From the NCBI RefSeq assembly GCF_002261185.1, contig NZ_NEVQ01000013.1, positions 1 to 64,000 on the forward strand: a DNA stretch of 64,000 nt, given 5' to 3'. A program made the translations under genes and the position numbers. Positions 1 to 7,601 of this stretch are shown here, one piece after another. This DNA comes from Bordetella genomosp. 4. GTDB lineage: Bacteria > Pseudomonadota > Gammaproteobacteria > Burkholderiales > Burkholderiaceae_B. The notes under the pieces are model-generated. The model did not search any database. It was not told where the DNA came from and was given only the letters and a program-made list of their open reading frames with translations. Positions within the stretch are counted from its first letter, which is position 1, and each line of letters begins with the position of its first letter.

Positions 1-594
1 CACGTGCGGGTCATCGTCATGGATTTGTCCGAGACCTATCGCCGAATTGCCCAACGGTACTTCCCCAATGCCATGATTGTGGCTGACCGTTTCCACGTCA
101 TTCGGCTGGTGAATCACCATTTCCTCAAGCTGTGGCAACAGCACGATCCCGACGGTCGCAGAAACCGTGGACTATTAAGCCTGATGCGCCGCCATCACTG
201 GAAACTGACCGCCCTGCAGAAGGAAAACCTGCACCAGTACCTGGCACAGATGCCGGTGCTGCAGGCGCTGTATTTTGCCAAGCAGCAGCTCAACGGCTTT
301 TTAGTCCTGAAGAGCCTGAAGGCCGAACGCTCCCAGAAAATGCTACCCAAATTCCTGGCGTTGATCCGGCAGTTCGAGCAAAGTCCGGCCAAGGCGCTGG
401 CCGCGACGTTACTATCGTGGCTGGAGCCGATCGTACGAATGTGGCGTTTCACCAAGTCCAACGGGATCACCGAGGGATTCCATACGAAGATGGAGATGCT
501 CTCACGCCGGGCGTTTGGGTTCAGAAATTTTGAGAATTACCGCATGAGAGTCTTGGCTCAGTGCGGTTGGAACGGTGTGATTAACCGAGTCTGA
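1..594 (+). CDS. ISL3-family transposase, C-terminal part (cut by window edge)
   Basis: The reading frame is open to the left edge, so the N-terminal half lies outside the window. The visible roughly 197 residues are the C-terminal part of an ISL3-type DDE transposase. An Asp in VMDLSETY near the start is followed by the family block VADRFHVIRLVN, and the last catalytic Glu lies in NGITEGFHTKMEMLSRRAFGFRNF about 40 residues before the stop. These proteins cut and paste their own element using two Asp and one Glu. The reading frame is intact to a TGA, with no frameshift in the visible part. A tRNA gene follows on the other strand only about 85 bp downstream, so the element sits next to the tRNA 3' end. 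Bordetella IS1001 belongs to the same family; identity with a named IS was not tested. Confidence 0.9.
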   Translation, partial: HVRVIVMDLSETYRRIAQRYFPNAMIVADRFHVIRLVNHHFLKLWQQHDPDGRRNRGLLSLMRRHHWKLTALQKENLHQYLAQMPVLQALYFAKQQLNGFLVLKSLKAERSQKMLPKFLALIRQFEQSPAKALAATLLSWLEPIVRMWRFTKSNGITEGFHTKMEMLSRRAFGFRNFENYRMRVLAQCGWNGVINRV

Positions 595-600
595 TGAATG

Positions 601-641
601 CCCATCCCCCGTTTATGGGGTAGAGCCCGCCTTAAGGGCGC
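601..641. repeat. Possible right end of the ISL3 element (terminal hairpin and inverted repeat)
   Basis: Just after the transposase stop there is a short hairpin, CCCC-GTTTAT-GGGG. It is followed by a stretch that reads GGGCTCTACCCC on the minus strand and then a near-palindrome around CTTAAG. ISL3 inverted repeats usually begin GG(G/C)TCT, so an end near position 628 is plausible. The left end and the 8-bp target duplication lie outside the window, so the exact boundary cannot be fixed. Confidence 0.4.
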
Positions 642-678
642 TGTTTTGGAATTTCCTAGATCACTCTAGAACCTGAAT

Positions 679-754
<76 letters not shown>

Positions 755-914
755 GATAAGCATCAAAATATAGCATATCTTGGATGCGGTGGGTGCACGG
801 TTTCGCGGGCTCAATCCAGTCGGCATCTGCGGGCTTTTTTGCACGCAAGAGCGGGCGGAGTCGTGAGCGGGCGGCGGACTGCTAGCGCCAGGGTCTGGCA
901 GCCCGAGAAAACCC

Positions 915-1697
915 TCAGTCGAGATTAAGCGTCGCGATCACGGGCGCGTGATCCGAGGGCTGTTCGTTCGCGCGCGGTTCCTTGTCGATGACGCAGGCGG
1001 TGCACTGTTTGATCAAAGGCTCGGACAGCAAAATATGGTCGATGCGCAGCCCCGCGTTGCGCCGGAAGCCGAATTGCCGGTAATCCCACCAGGTGAAGGA
1101 TTTTTCGGGCTGTTCGAATTTGCGGAACGAATCGGCCAGGCCGAGATCGATCAATGCACGAAAGGCCTCGCGTTCCGGCTCGGAGACCAGTACTTGGCCT
1201 ACCCATTTGGCAGGATTGTGCACGTCTTCGTCGGCAGGGGCGATGTTGTAGTCGCCCAGCAGCGCCAGGCGTGGGTAGTTTTTCAATTCCTCAGCTACCC
1301 AATTACGCAAATGTTGAAACCAATCCAGCTTGTAGGGATATTTTTCGGAATCCAGCGATTGTCCATTGGGGCAATAGGCGCAGATGACGCGCACGTCGCC
1401 ACCCGGCGCGGGCAGGGTGACGGCCAGTACGCGCTGTTGCGGGTCGTCCATCGTCGGGATATTGCGCACCATGGCGGAGCCGGTTTCGCGCGAGATGATT
1501 GCGACGCCGTTATAGGTTTTTTGCCCGGCCCAGACGGCTTGATAGCCGAGCTTGGTGAAGGCGTCCAACGGAAACTTGTCGTCGGTGAGTTTGAGCTCTT
1601 GGAGGCAGAGGGCGTCGACGGGGTTGGCTGAAAGCCAGTCCAGGACTTGAGGCAGACGGACTTTCAGGGAGTTGATGTTCCAAGTAGCTAATTTCAT
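915..1697 (-). CDS. xthA: Exodeoxyribonuclease III
   Basis: A 260-residue protein of the normal ExoIII/Xth length, an AP endonuclease and 3'-5' exonuclease of base excision repair acting in the cytoplasm. The endonuclease/exonuclease/phosphatase fold motifs are all present: WNINSLKVRL at the N-terminus (Asn7), CLQELK with the metal-binding Glu34, the CAYCPNGQ segment, LLGDYNIAP with the catalytic Asp and Asn, RIDHILLSEPL, and SDHAPV with the catalytic His at the C-terminus. The start ATG gives the family N-terminus MKLATWNINS directly. It stands alone on the minus strand, with about 245 bp of unassigned sequence upstream. It is core-genome-like and marks the border of the catabolic region to the right. 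No missing residue was noticed. Confidence 0.95.
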   Translation of the reverse strand: MKLATWNINSLKVRLPQVLDWLSANPVDALCLQELKLTDDKFPLDAFTKLGYQAVWAGQKTYNGVAIISRETGSAMVRNIPTMDDPQQRVLAVTLPAPGGDVRVICAYCPNGQSLDSEKYPYKLDWFQHLRNWVAEELKNYPRLALLGDYNIAPADEDVHNPAKWVGQVLVSEPEREAFRALIDLGLADSFRKFEQPEKSFTWWDYRQFGFRRNAGLRIDHILLSEPLIKQCTACVIDKEPRANEQPSDHAPVIATLNLD

Positions 1698-1943
1698 TCC
1701 GTATCAAAAATCTTTTTATTTCAACTGTTTGGCGGGTTTTTGCGCCTTGATTTTATGGGCTTGCCTATCAGTTGGCTACCCATATCCAAGGCGCGGCAAC
1801 AGGTTTCTGCGTGCCGCGTCTACGCCATAGTATCAGCGCTTCTGCAGACTGTTCTCCGCTGCCTAAATTGTGCCCGCCAACAAAGGTCTTGATCGAAAGA
1901 AATTACCAGTATGAATATGTCGTCTGCCCACTTAGGAACCAGC

Positions 1944-2843
1944 TCAGGGAGCCGGCATCGTCGTTTCCGGCAATGCTGCGCAATGCGCGTAGATTTCGCC
2001 AGGGTGGGTGAACCACACTTTGTCGCGCTGCGGGTGATTGACGATGTGTTGCAGCGCCCGGCGTAAGGAGCGCAGCCGATAGGGTTGCCCCACGATCATG
2101 GCGTGCAGAGCCAAGCTGAAGACCAGCGGTTGCTTATCGCTCTGCTCGAGCATTTCGTCGAACTGATCAATAATGGCTTGGCCGAAATCGTCCGGGCTTT
2201 GATGACGCACGAGCATCTGCGGAGAGTCATTGAGTTCAAACGGATACGGCACAGACATGATTCGCCCTTTGCGCGTCTTCATCCACAGGGGCTGATCATC
2301 TGCCGGCCAATCCATGACGAACTTGAACCCCGCTTCGTCCAGCAGGTCCAGGGTAGAGGGCGTCACCGACATCCACGGCGCCATCCAGCCTGTCGGGGCC
2401 TGGCCCCAATGTTTGCGGATGTCGTCGCGCACTTCGGCGATGAAGCGGGCCTCATCGGCTTCCCACATGCCCGCGTGACGTTCCGCGTTGGTGCGGCCAT
2501 GGGCGATGACCTCGTCTTTGCGTGCCTTGATGCGTTCCAGAATCTGAGGCGCATATTCGAATAAGGTGGTGTTGATCAAGTGGGACGCCGGCAGCTGCAG
2601 ATCGTCCAGCATGTCAAAGATGCGCCAGACGCCGACCCGGTTACCGTAATCCGACCAGGCAAAGGCACGCTGATCCGGCGCCGGCAGGGGCACTGACAGA
2701 GAATGGGACAACCCAGCACCGAAAGCGAAATGTTCGATGTTCAGCCCGATAAAGAAGGCCAGGCGCTTGCCTTCGGGCCACGTGTAGGCGGGGCGTTCCG
2801 TAATGGGGCGGTAGGCATAACGGTTGTGGTGAGGCAGCTGCAT
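1944..2843 (-). CDS. Polysaccharide-deacetylase-fold hydrolase (allantoinase PuuE-like subfamily)
   Basis: A 299-residue NodB-fold protein. The ATG was chosen because it has an AAAGGAA ribosome site and starts the conserved N-terminal region; the open frame runs on upstream through the divergent hydroxylase genes but is not coding there. Visible motifs are LAFFIGLNIEHF near residue 30 (in place of the TFDD of chitin deacetylases), HGRTNAERH about residue 125, a GWMAPWMSVTP segment and a late SLALHAM histidine. Members of this branch act on small C-N bonds, such as cyclic ureides or amides, rather than sugars; that is family knowledge and the substrate here is unknown. It is divergent from the molybdenum hydroxylase operon across a palindromic operator, so a role in opening or deacylating a hydroxylated N-ring product is an inference. 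Confidence 0.8.
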   Translation of the reverse strand: MQLPHHNRYAYRPITERPAYTWPEGKRLAFFIGLNIEHFAFGAGLSHSLSVPLPAPDQRAFAWSDYGNRVGVWRIFDMLDDLQLPASHLINTTLFEYAPQILERIKARKDEVIAHGRTNAERHAGMWEADEARFIAEVRDDIRKHWGQAPTGWMAPWMSVTPSTLDLLDEAGFKFVMDWPADDQPLWMKTRKGRIMSVPYPFELNDSPQMLVRHQSPDDFGQAIIDQFDEMLEQSDKQPLVFSLALHAMIVGQPYRLRSLRRALQHIVNHPQRDKVWFTHPGEIYAHCAALPETTMPAP

Positions 2844-2897
2844 GAGAGTTCCTTTGGGAAGAGGACTGCATCGAACAAAATTCGGTAGCACCAGTGT

Positions 2898-2909
2898 ACC
2901 AAAATTGGT
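2898..2909. promoter_or_regulatory. Palindromic operator ACCAAAATTGGT (copy 1 of 5)
   Basis: An imperfect dyad lies in the divergent promoter region of the deacetylase and the hydroxylase A operon, about 45 bp before the latter's start codon. The CCAAAAWTGG core recurs upstream of the XRE regulator, the LysR/Bug pair, the amidase and a Bug/Bug pair. Which protein binds it is not shown; the XRE regulator encoded within the cluster is the first candidate. Confidence 0.6.
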
Positions 2910-2954
2910 TATCATTCCAATATAGCGACAATCCAGCGTAAAACGGATGATCCA

Positions 2955-3839
2955 ATGAAGCCCGGCAAATTTACGTACTACGAACCCAGTTCCGTCGAAC
3001 AGGCGGTCATGATGCTGGCCGATGTGGCGGATCAGGACGGCCGCATCCTGGCTGGCGGCCAGACCTTGGTGCCTGCGATGGCATTGCGTTTTGCGCAGCC
3101 GGCCTATCTGATCGATATCAACGGTATCGCCTCCTTGCAGCAGCTTGTCGCCGAGGGGGAAACCTTGAAAATCGGTGCCTGTGTTCGCCATGCGGCTTTT
3201 CATCAGCCGGTCGTCGAGGGGCCGCTCGGCGCATTGCTCAGTACCGTCGTGCGCCATATCGCGCATTTGCCGATACGCAATCGTGGCACTTTCTGCGGGA
3301 GCCTGGCGAATGCTGACCCGGCCTCTGAATGGTGTCTGGTCAGTGTCACACTCGACGCGACCATGCAGGTACGCAGCCAGGACGAGGCACGGCAGGTGCC
3401 GGCTGCGTCGTTTTTCCTCGGTTACATGACGACAGCGCTGGCGGCCAATGAGCTGTTGGAATCGGTATCGCTGCCCGTGCTGTCTCAACACTGTTCCTTT
3501 GGTTTCGAAGAAGTCAGCCGGCGCGCGGGCGATTTTGCTCAGGCGATGTCTCTGGTCGTGGTTGAGCATGACGGCGACCGCGTGCGCAATGTCCGGATTG
3601 GGTTGGGCGCAGTCGAGACCACGCCCCGCCGGATGACCGATGCCGAGGCCATGATCGAGGGCCAGTCCGTGACGCAAGACCTCATTGACGCCGTTGCCTG
3701 GCGTGCCAGCGCAGATGCAATTCCCTCCGACATCAGCGAGGAGGGGCAGCAGTACCGCCGCCATCTGGTCAATACCGTCGTTCGTCGAGCGTTGACGAAA
3801 GCATGTGCCCGTTTCCTGGCCGCGAACAAGGGGGAATAA
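2955..3839 (+). CDS. Molybdenum hydroxylase A, FAD-binding middle subunit (CoxM/XdhB type)
   Basis: A 294-residue FAD subunit of the xanthine dehydrogenase/CO dehydrogenase family. It passes electrons from the 2Fe-2S subunit to FAD and then to NAD or another acceptor. The two flavin-binding signatures are present: AGGQTLVPAMALRF about residue 34, and IRNRGTFCGSLANADPASE about residue 110 (the TIGGNLAHADP block). The C-terminal CO dehydrogenase flavoprotein domain follows. It is the first gene of a tightly packed operon; the small subunit starts 3 bp after its stop. A palindromic operator lies about 45 bp upstream. The heterotrimer formed with the next two genes hydroxylates an aromatic N-ring carbon or an aldehyde; the substrate is not readable from sequence. 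Confidence 0.92.
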   Translation: MKPGKFTYYEPSSVEQAVMMLADVADQDGRILAGGQTLVPAMALRFAQPAYLIDINGIASLQQLVAEGETLKIGACVRHAAFHQPVVEGPLGALLSTVVRHIAHLPIRNRGTFCGSLANADPASEWCLVSVTLDATMQVRSQDEARQVPAASFFLGYMTTALAANELLESVSLPVLSQHCSFGFEEVSRRAGDFAQAMSLVVVEHDGDRVRNVRIGLGAVETTPRRMTDAEAMIEGQSVTQDLIDAVAWRASADAIPSDISEEGQQYRRHLVNTVVRRALTKACARFLAANKGE

Positions 3840-3842
3840 ATC

Positions 3843-4337
3843 ATGGACAAACTCGATATAACGCTCAATGTAAACGGCGAGATTCAGGATTTGCGGGTCG
3901 AGCCTCGCCAGAGCCTGGTGGACGTGCTGCGTGATGAATGCGGCCTGACTGGCACGCATATCGGCTGCGAACACGGTGTGTGTGGCGCCTGCACCGTATT
4001 GGTTGACGGTGATCCTGTTCGTGCATGCCTGATGTTTGCGGTACAGGCGAACGGGCGAATTGTGCGCACTGTCGAAGGCCTGGCCTGTGGCGAGAAACTG
4101 AGTCCCTTGCAGCAGGCCTTTGTCGATCAGCATGCGCTGCAATGCGGTTTTTGTACGCCGGGGTTCTTGATGCTGGCCCAGGGCATTCTGGAGCGTAATC
4201 CGGACATCAGCGACGCAGAAATCGTAGATGCTTTGTCTTCCAATCTATGCCGTTGTACGGGCTATCACAACATCATTGCCGCAGTGAAGCAAGCGCGAGA
4301 CATCTTGAATAAAGAGGGCCATCATGAATGCGCGTGA
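3843..4337 (+). CDS. Molybdenum hydroxylase A, 2Fe-2S small subunit (CoxS/XdhC type)
   Basis: A 164-residue electron-transfer subunit with two 2Fe-2S clusters. The plant-ferredoxin-like N-terminal cluster uses GCEHGVCGACTVLVDGDPVRAC (cysteines about residues 41-62). The C-terminal four-helix cluster uses QCGFCTPGF and LCRCTGYHNI. All eight expected cysteines are visible. It starts 3 bp after the FAD subunit and overlaps the large subunit start by 14 bp, so the three are translationally coupled. The CGFCTPG/CRCTGY forms are those of enzymes paired with a FAD subunit; the second hydroxylase in this window instead has CGYCVNG and CRCGTH, so the two systems belong to different subfamilies. Confidence 0.95.
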   Translation: MDKLDITLNVNGEIQDLRVEPRQSLVDVLRDECGLTGTHIGCEHGVCGACTVLVDGDPVRACLMFAVQANGRIVRTVEGLACGEKLSPLQQAFVDQHALQCGFCTPGFLMLAQGILERNPDISDAEIVDALSSNLCRCTGYHNIIAAVKQARDILNKEGHHECA

Positions 4338-6738
4338 CTCTGCCATGGTGGATCCCGATACCAGCACAACGGCTCAGCGGACAGAGACCGCGGATGCGGT
4401 GATCGGCAAATCGGTCACCAGACTGGAAGACGACGCGCTGGTGCGAGGCGAGGGCTGCTTTGCCGCGGATGTAAATTTCCCGCGTCAATTGCATATGCGG
4501 GTAGTTCGCTCCGAGGTGCCGCATGGTCGCGTGCGGGATGTCGATGCGAGCGAGGCCCTGCAGGTCCCCGGCGTCATTGCGGTGTGGACCGGCACCGATG
4601 TGGCCGATATTCCGCCTATTCCATTTCGCGCCACGACAGTCCAGGGTTTGGAGCCGTATTGCCAACCTATTCTCGCGCAAAGCCACGTACGCTACGTGGG
4701 TGAGCCCGTCGCCGTTGTCTTTGCAACTGATCCCTATATCGCAGAAGACGCAGCCGCACTGGTGCGCATGGATATCGAGCCGTTGCCGGCATTGATGGAT
4801 GCCCGTGACCCGCCGCAGGAATTCTTGCCGGGGTTGAACACCGAACCTACCGTGATCCGCAAGGGATACGGCGATTTGGAGTCGGCTTTCAGTGCTGCCT
4901 GGGCCGTCGTATCACTTGATTTGTCTATCGGCCGTCACAGCGGTGTGCCGCTGGAATGCCGAGGCGCTATCGCTCGCTATGACGCGTCTAGGGATGTGCT
5001 TGAAATGCATGGCGCGGCCAAGAAATCGCATTGGAACCGCGATGAAATGGCCAAGATGATAGGCCGTGCGCCCGCGACGGTTCATCTGTATGAGGGCCAT
5101 GTGGGCGGTGGTTTTGGTGTGCGCGGCGAACTTTATCCCGAAGACGTACTGGTTTGTCTCGGCGCCCTGCGTTTACGCCGGCCAGTGAAGTGGATCGAAG
5201 ACCGGCGCGAAAACCTGTTGGCGACGAATCACTCGCGCGAACAGTATCACTCTATCAATGCCGCTATCGACGAACACGGGCATATTCTGGGAATACGCAA
5301 TCGCTTTTTCCATAGCCAGGGCGGTTATGTGCGCACGCACGGGCCACGCGTCGCGGATATGTCTGCGGGACTGTTGCTGGGACCGTACCGCGTTCCGGCC
5401 TATGAGGTCGCCGGCCATTACCGATTGACGAACAAGACGCCCGCCGCAACGTATCGCTCGCCTGGCCGCTACGAAACCAGTTTCGTGCGCGAACGGCTGA
5501 TGGACGCCATCGCCGCTCGTACCGGCGTTGATCCCATCGAGATCCGACGTCGTAATCTGATCGACAAATCAGAGATGCCCTACACGCGTCCCCTCGATGC
5601 GTTGGGTGTCGACGTGCTGCTGGATTCTGGTGACTACGACGGTCTGCTGGACAAAACGCTGTCACGCGTGGACTGGAAAACGTTGCGCGAGAGTCTGAAT
5701 AATCGTCGTCAGGCCGGAGAGCGTGTCGGTCTGGGCTTGGCCATGTTCGTGGAAAAATCCGGATTGGGTCCCTCCGATATGGTTCGCCTGACCGTCGATC
5801 GCGGAGGCTCTATCGAGCTCGTTACCGGCGCAGGCTCCGTAGGCCAAGGGATGCAGACTGCGCTGGCGCAGATCTGCGCACATGAGCTGGGCGTGGATTA
5901 CCGCAAGATTCGCGTGATCAAAGGCCGCACCGACCAGATCGAGTTTGGTAACGGCGCCCATGCCTCGCGCGTCACGGTGATGTCAGGATCTGCCACGCAG
6001 ATCGCTGCGAAAAAAATCTGCGCCAAGGCCTTCGGCGTTGCAGCGACGATGCTGGGCGTGTCGGCAGACCGGTTGTACGTGCGTGACGGGGTTATCAAAT
6101 CGTTGGACGATGACGGAAAACCTGGCGTCACGCTGGCGCAGGTGGCGTCTTATCTGCATCCCAGTCAGAAGACGAGCAATGGCCATGAGCCCGGTCTGTC
6201 CGCGGAGGGCTGGTTCTATAGCGAACACATGAATTACCCGTACGGCGTACACGTTGCCCAGGTGCGTCTGGACGAAGGAACAGGGCATGTGGATATCGAA
6301 CGGTATTGGGTTTCGTATGACGTGGGGCGCGCGGTCAATCCGAAAATGATCGAAGGCCAGATTGTCGGGGGTTTAGCCCAAGGGCTTGGTGGTGCGCTCT
6401 ACGAGCAATTTACGTACGACGCGAATGGGCAGCCTCAGTCCACGACCTTTGCCGACTATCTGATGATCACGGCGCACGAGATGCCTCCCGTCGATGTCCT
6501 CATTACCGAGGACGCGCCCAGTCCATTGAATCCCCTGGGCCTGAAAGGCGCAGGAGAGGGCGGTACCAACGCCGCGGGCGCTGCGATTGCCGCGGCCATC
6601 GACGACGCACTGGGCATGCCGGGTACGGTCAATCGGCTGCCGGTATTGCCTGAAGACATCTTGCGTTATCTCACCCAAGGTCGATCGACGCAGACACAAC
6701 GTGACGCAGCCGCGGGCAATGCGGTGGACTCCAAGTAA
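4324..6738 (+). CDS. Molybdenum hydroxylase A, molybdopterin-binding large subunit (CoxL/XdhA type)
   Basis: An 804-residue catalytic subunit carrying molybdopterin cytosine dinucleotide. An aldehyde-oxidase a/b hammerhead domain spans about residues 25-135, then the Moco-binding domains. Visible motifs are GGGFGVRGE at about 260 (cofactor contact), TYRSPGRYE at about 376 (the substrate loop that in CO dehydrogenase holds the Cu-ligating Cys; there is no Cys here, so it is not a CO dehydrogenase), GSVGQGMQ at about 504, and GAGEGG at 742-747 with the catalytic Glu745. The length is normal for the family. Third gene of the operon, 14-bp overlap with the small subunit. The presence of an acyl-CoA ligase and amidohydrolases nearby makes an N-heteroaromatic acid a more likely substrate than a purine; this is inference. 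Confidence 0.93.
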   Translation: MNARDSAMVDPDTSTTAQRTETADAVIGKSVTRLEDDALVRGEGCFAADVNFPRQLHMRVVRSEVPHGRVRDVDASEALQVPGVIAVWTGTDVADIPPIPFRATTVQGLEPYCQPILAQSHVRYVGEPVAVVFATDPYIAEDAAALVRMDIEPLPALMDARDPPQEFLPGLNTEPTVIRKGYGDLESAFSAAWAVVSLDLSIGRHSGVPLECRGAIARYDASRDVLEMHGAAKKSHWNRDEMAKMIGRAPATVHLYEGHVGGGFGVRGELYPEDVLVCLGALRLRRPVKWIEDRRENLLATNHSREQYHSINAAIDEHGHILGIRNRFFHSQGGYVRTHGPRVADMSAGLLLGPYRVPAYEVAGHYRLTNKTPAATYRSPGRYETSFVRERLMDAIAARTGVDPIEIRRRNLIDKSEMPYTRPLDALGVDVLLDSGDYDGLLDKTLSRVDWKTLRESLNNRRQAGERVGLGLAMFVEKSGLGPSDMVRLTVDRGGSIELVTGAGSVGQGMQTALAQICAHELGVDYRKIRVIKGRTDQIEFGNGAHASRVTVMSGSATQIAAKKICAKAFGVAATMLGVSADRLYVRDGVIKSLDDDGKPGVTLAQVASYLHPSQKTSNGHEPGLSAEGWFYSEHMNYPYGVHVAQVRLDEGTGHVDIERYWVSYDVGRAVNPKMIEGQIVGGLAQGLGGALYEQFTYDANGQPQSTTFADYLMITAHEMPPVDVLITEDAPSPLNPLGLKGAGEGGTNAAGAAIAAAIDDALGMPGTVNRLPVLPEDILRYLTQGRSTQTQRDAAAGNAVDSK

Positions 6739-6746
6739 GGGACAAG

Positions 6747-7547
6747 ATGCAATTCACGAATCATTTCCAGGTATCGCTTCCGCCGGAAGAGGCATGGCCG
6801 CTGTTGATGGATCTGCCGGCGGTAGTTCCCTGCATGCCGGGGGCGGAGATCGTCGAGCGTATTGATGACCGCCGTTTCAAGGGCAAAGTATCGGTCAGAC
6901 TGGGGCCTGTGGGGCTGGTCTTTTTGTGTGATGCCAACTTTACCGAGATCGACGACGAACGTCGGCGTGCAATCGTGCAGGCCGAGGGCGCCGACGCAAA
7001 GGGGCGCGGCACAGCGCAGGCCAGCATTCAATTTCATTGTCAGCCGAGTGCCGTCGGCTCTGAAATTGTCATTACCACAGACCTGACATTGGCCGGCGCG
7101 GTAGCGCAGTATGGCCGCGGCGTGGGGCTGATTCAGAATGTGGCCAACCAGATCGTGGCGCAGTTCGCTCGCAATCTCGAGGCGCGCATCGAGCAGATCA
7201 AAGAACACGAAAAGGTGTATGGCGTATCGGGCGCTCCTCGTCAGGAGGAGGCTGCACCGGTCTCCTCCTTGCCAGGTCCTGCCGTGGGCGAGCCGGCATC
7301 TCGCTCGGTCGCGACGGAGCCGGCTTATGCCCAGGGGTACCGCGATGGCTTTGGCGCCGGATTCAATGCCGGACACGCCGCAGGTCTCGCCGCAGCCGCT
7401 GCGCAGCAACGATCCGGTCAACCGCCTGCAGGGGCTCCTGGCACGCTGCCTCCCATTGCGCCTGCCAAACCGATAGGCGGCCTCTCGCTCATCTTTTCGT
7501 CGTTGTGGGCCACCGTTCGAGGGTGGTTCGGCGGCCGTACGCATTAA
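6747..7547 (+). CDS. CoxG-like SRPBCC-domain protein with C-terminal anchor
   Basis: A 266-residue protein. Residues 1-150 form a CoxG/SRPBCC fold starting MQFTNHFQVSLPPEEAWPLLMDL, with GAEIVERIDDRRFKGKVSV. CoxG proteins accompany molybdenum hydroxylases, and in carboxydotrophs one helps attach the enzyme to the membrane. Here the N-domain is followed by a polar linker, a Gly/Ala-rich segment with repeated aromatic-glycine steps (GYRDGFGAGFNAGHAAG, about 205-221), and a hydrophobic C-terminal helix (LSLIFSSLWATVRGWF) fitting a membrane or chaperone contact. The gene starts 8 bp after the large subunit stop, so it belongs to the same operon. A role in assembling or docking hydroxylase A at the membrane is likely but inferred. 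Confidence 0.85.
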   Translation: MQFTNHFQVSLPPEEAWPLLMDLPAVVPCMPGAEIVERIDDRRFKGKVSVRLGPVGLVFLCDANFTEIDDERRRAIVQAEGADAKGRGTAQASIQFHCQPSAVGSEIVITTDLTLAGAVAQYGRGVGLIQNVANQIVAQFARNLEARIEQIKEHEKVYGVSGAPRQEEAAPVSSLPGPAVGEPASRSVATEPAYAQGYRDGFGAGFNAGHAAGLAAAAAQQRSGQPPAGAPGTLPPIAPAKPIGGLSLIFSSLWATVRGWFGGRTH

Positions 7548-7601
7548 TACAAATCACGGGCTGCACGCGTCTTGCAGCCAACGCTATCAGGAGTGTCATT
7601 C

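Noticed and set aside
948-1631. 227-residue plus-strand open frame opposite xthA
   Set aside because: Shadow of the ExoIII gene, whose catalytic motifs are complete.
2844-4142. Long minus-strand open frame extending the deacetylase to 732 residues
   Set aside because: It runs antisense through the FAD and 2Fe-2S subunit genes, has no family match there, and the ATG at 2843 has a good ribosome site and starts the conserved domain.
4324-6738. Aerobic CO dehydrogenase large subunit
   Set aside because: The active-site loop reads TYRSPGRYE without the Cu-binding Cys of CoxL, so the gene belongs to the wider hydroxylase family.
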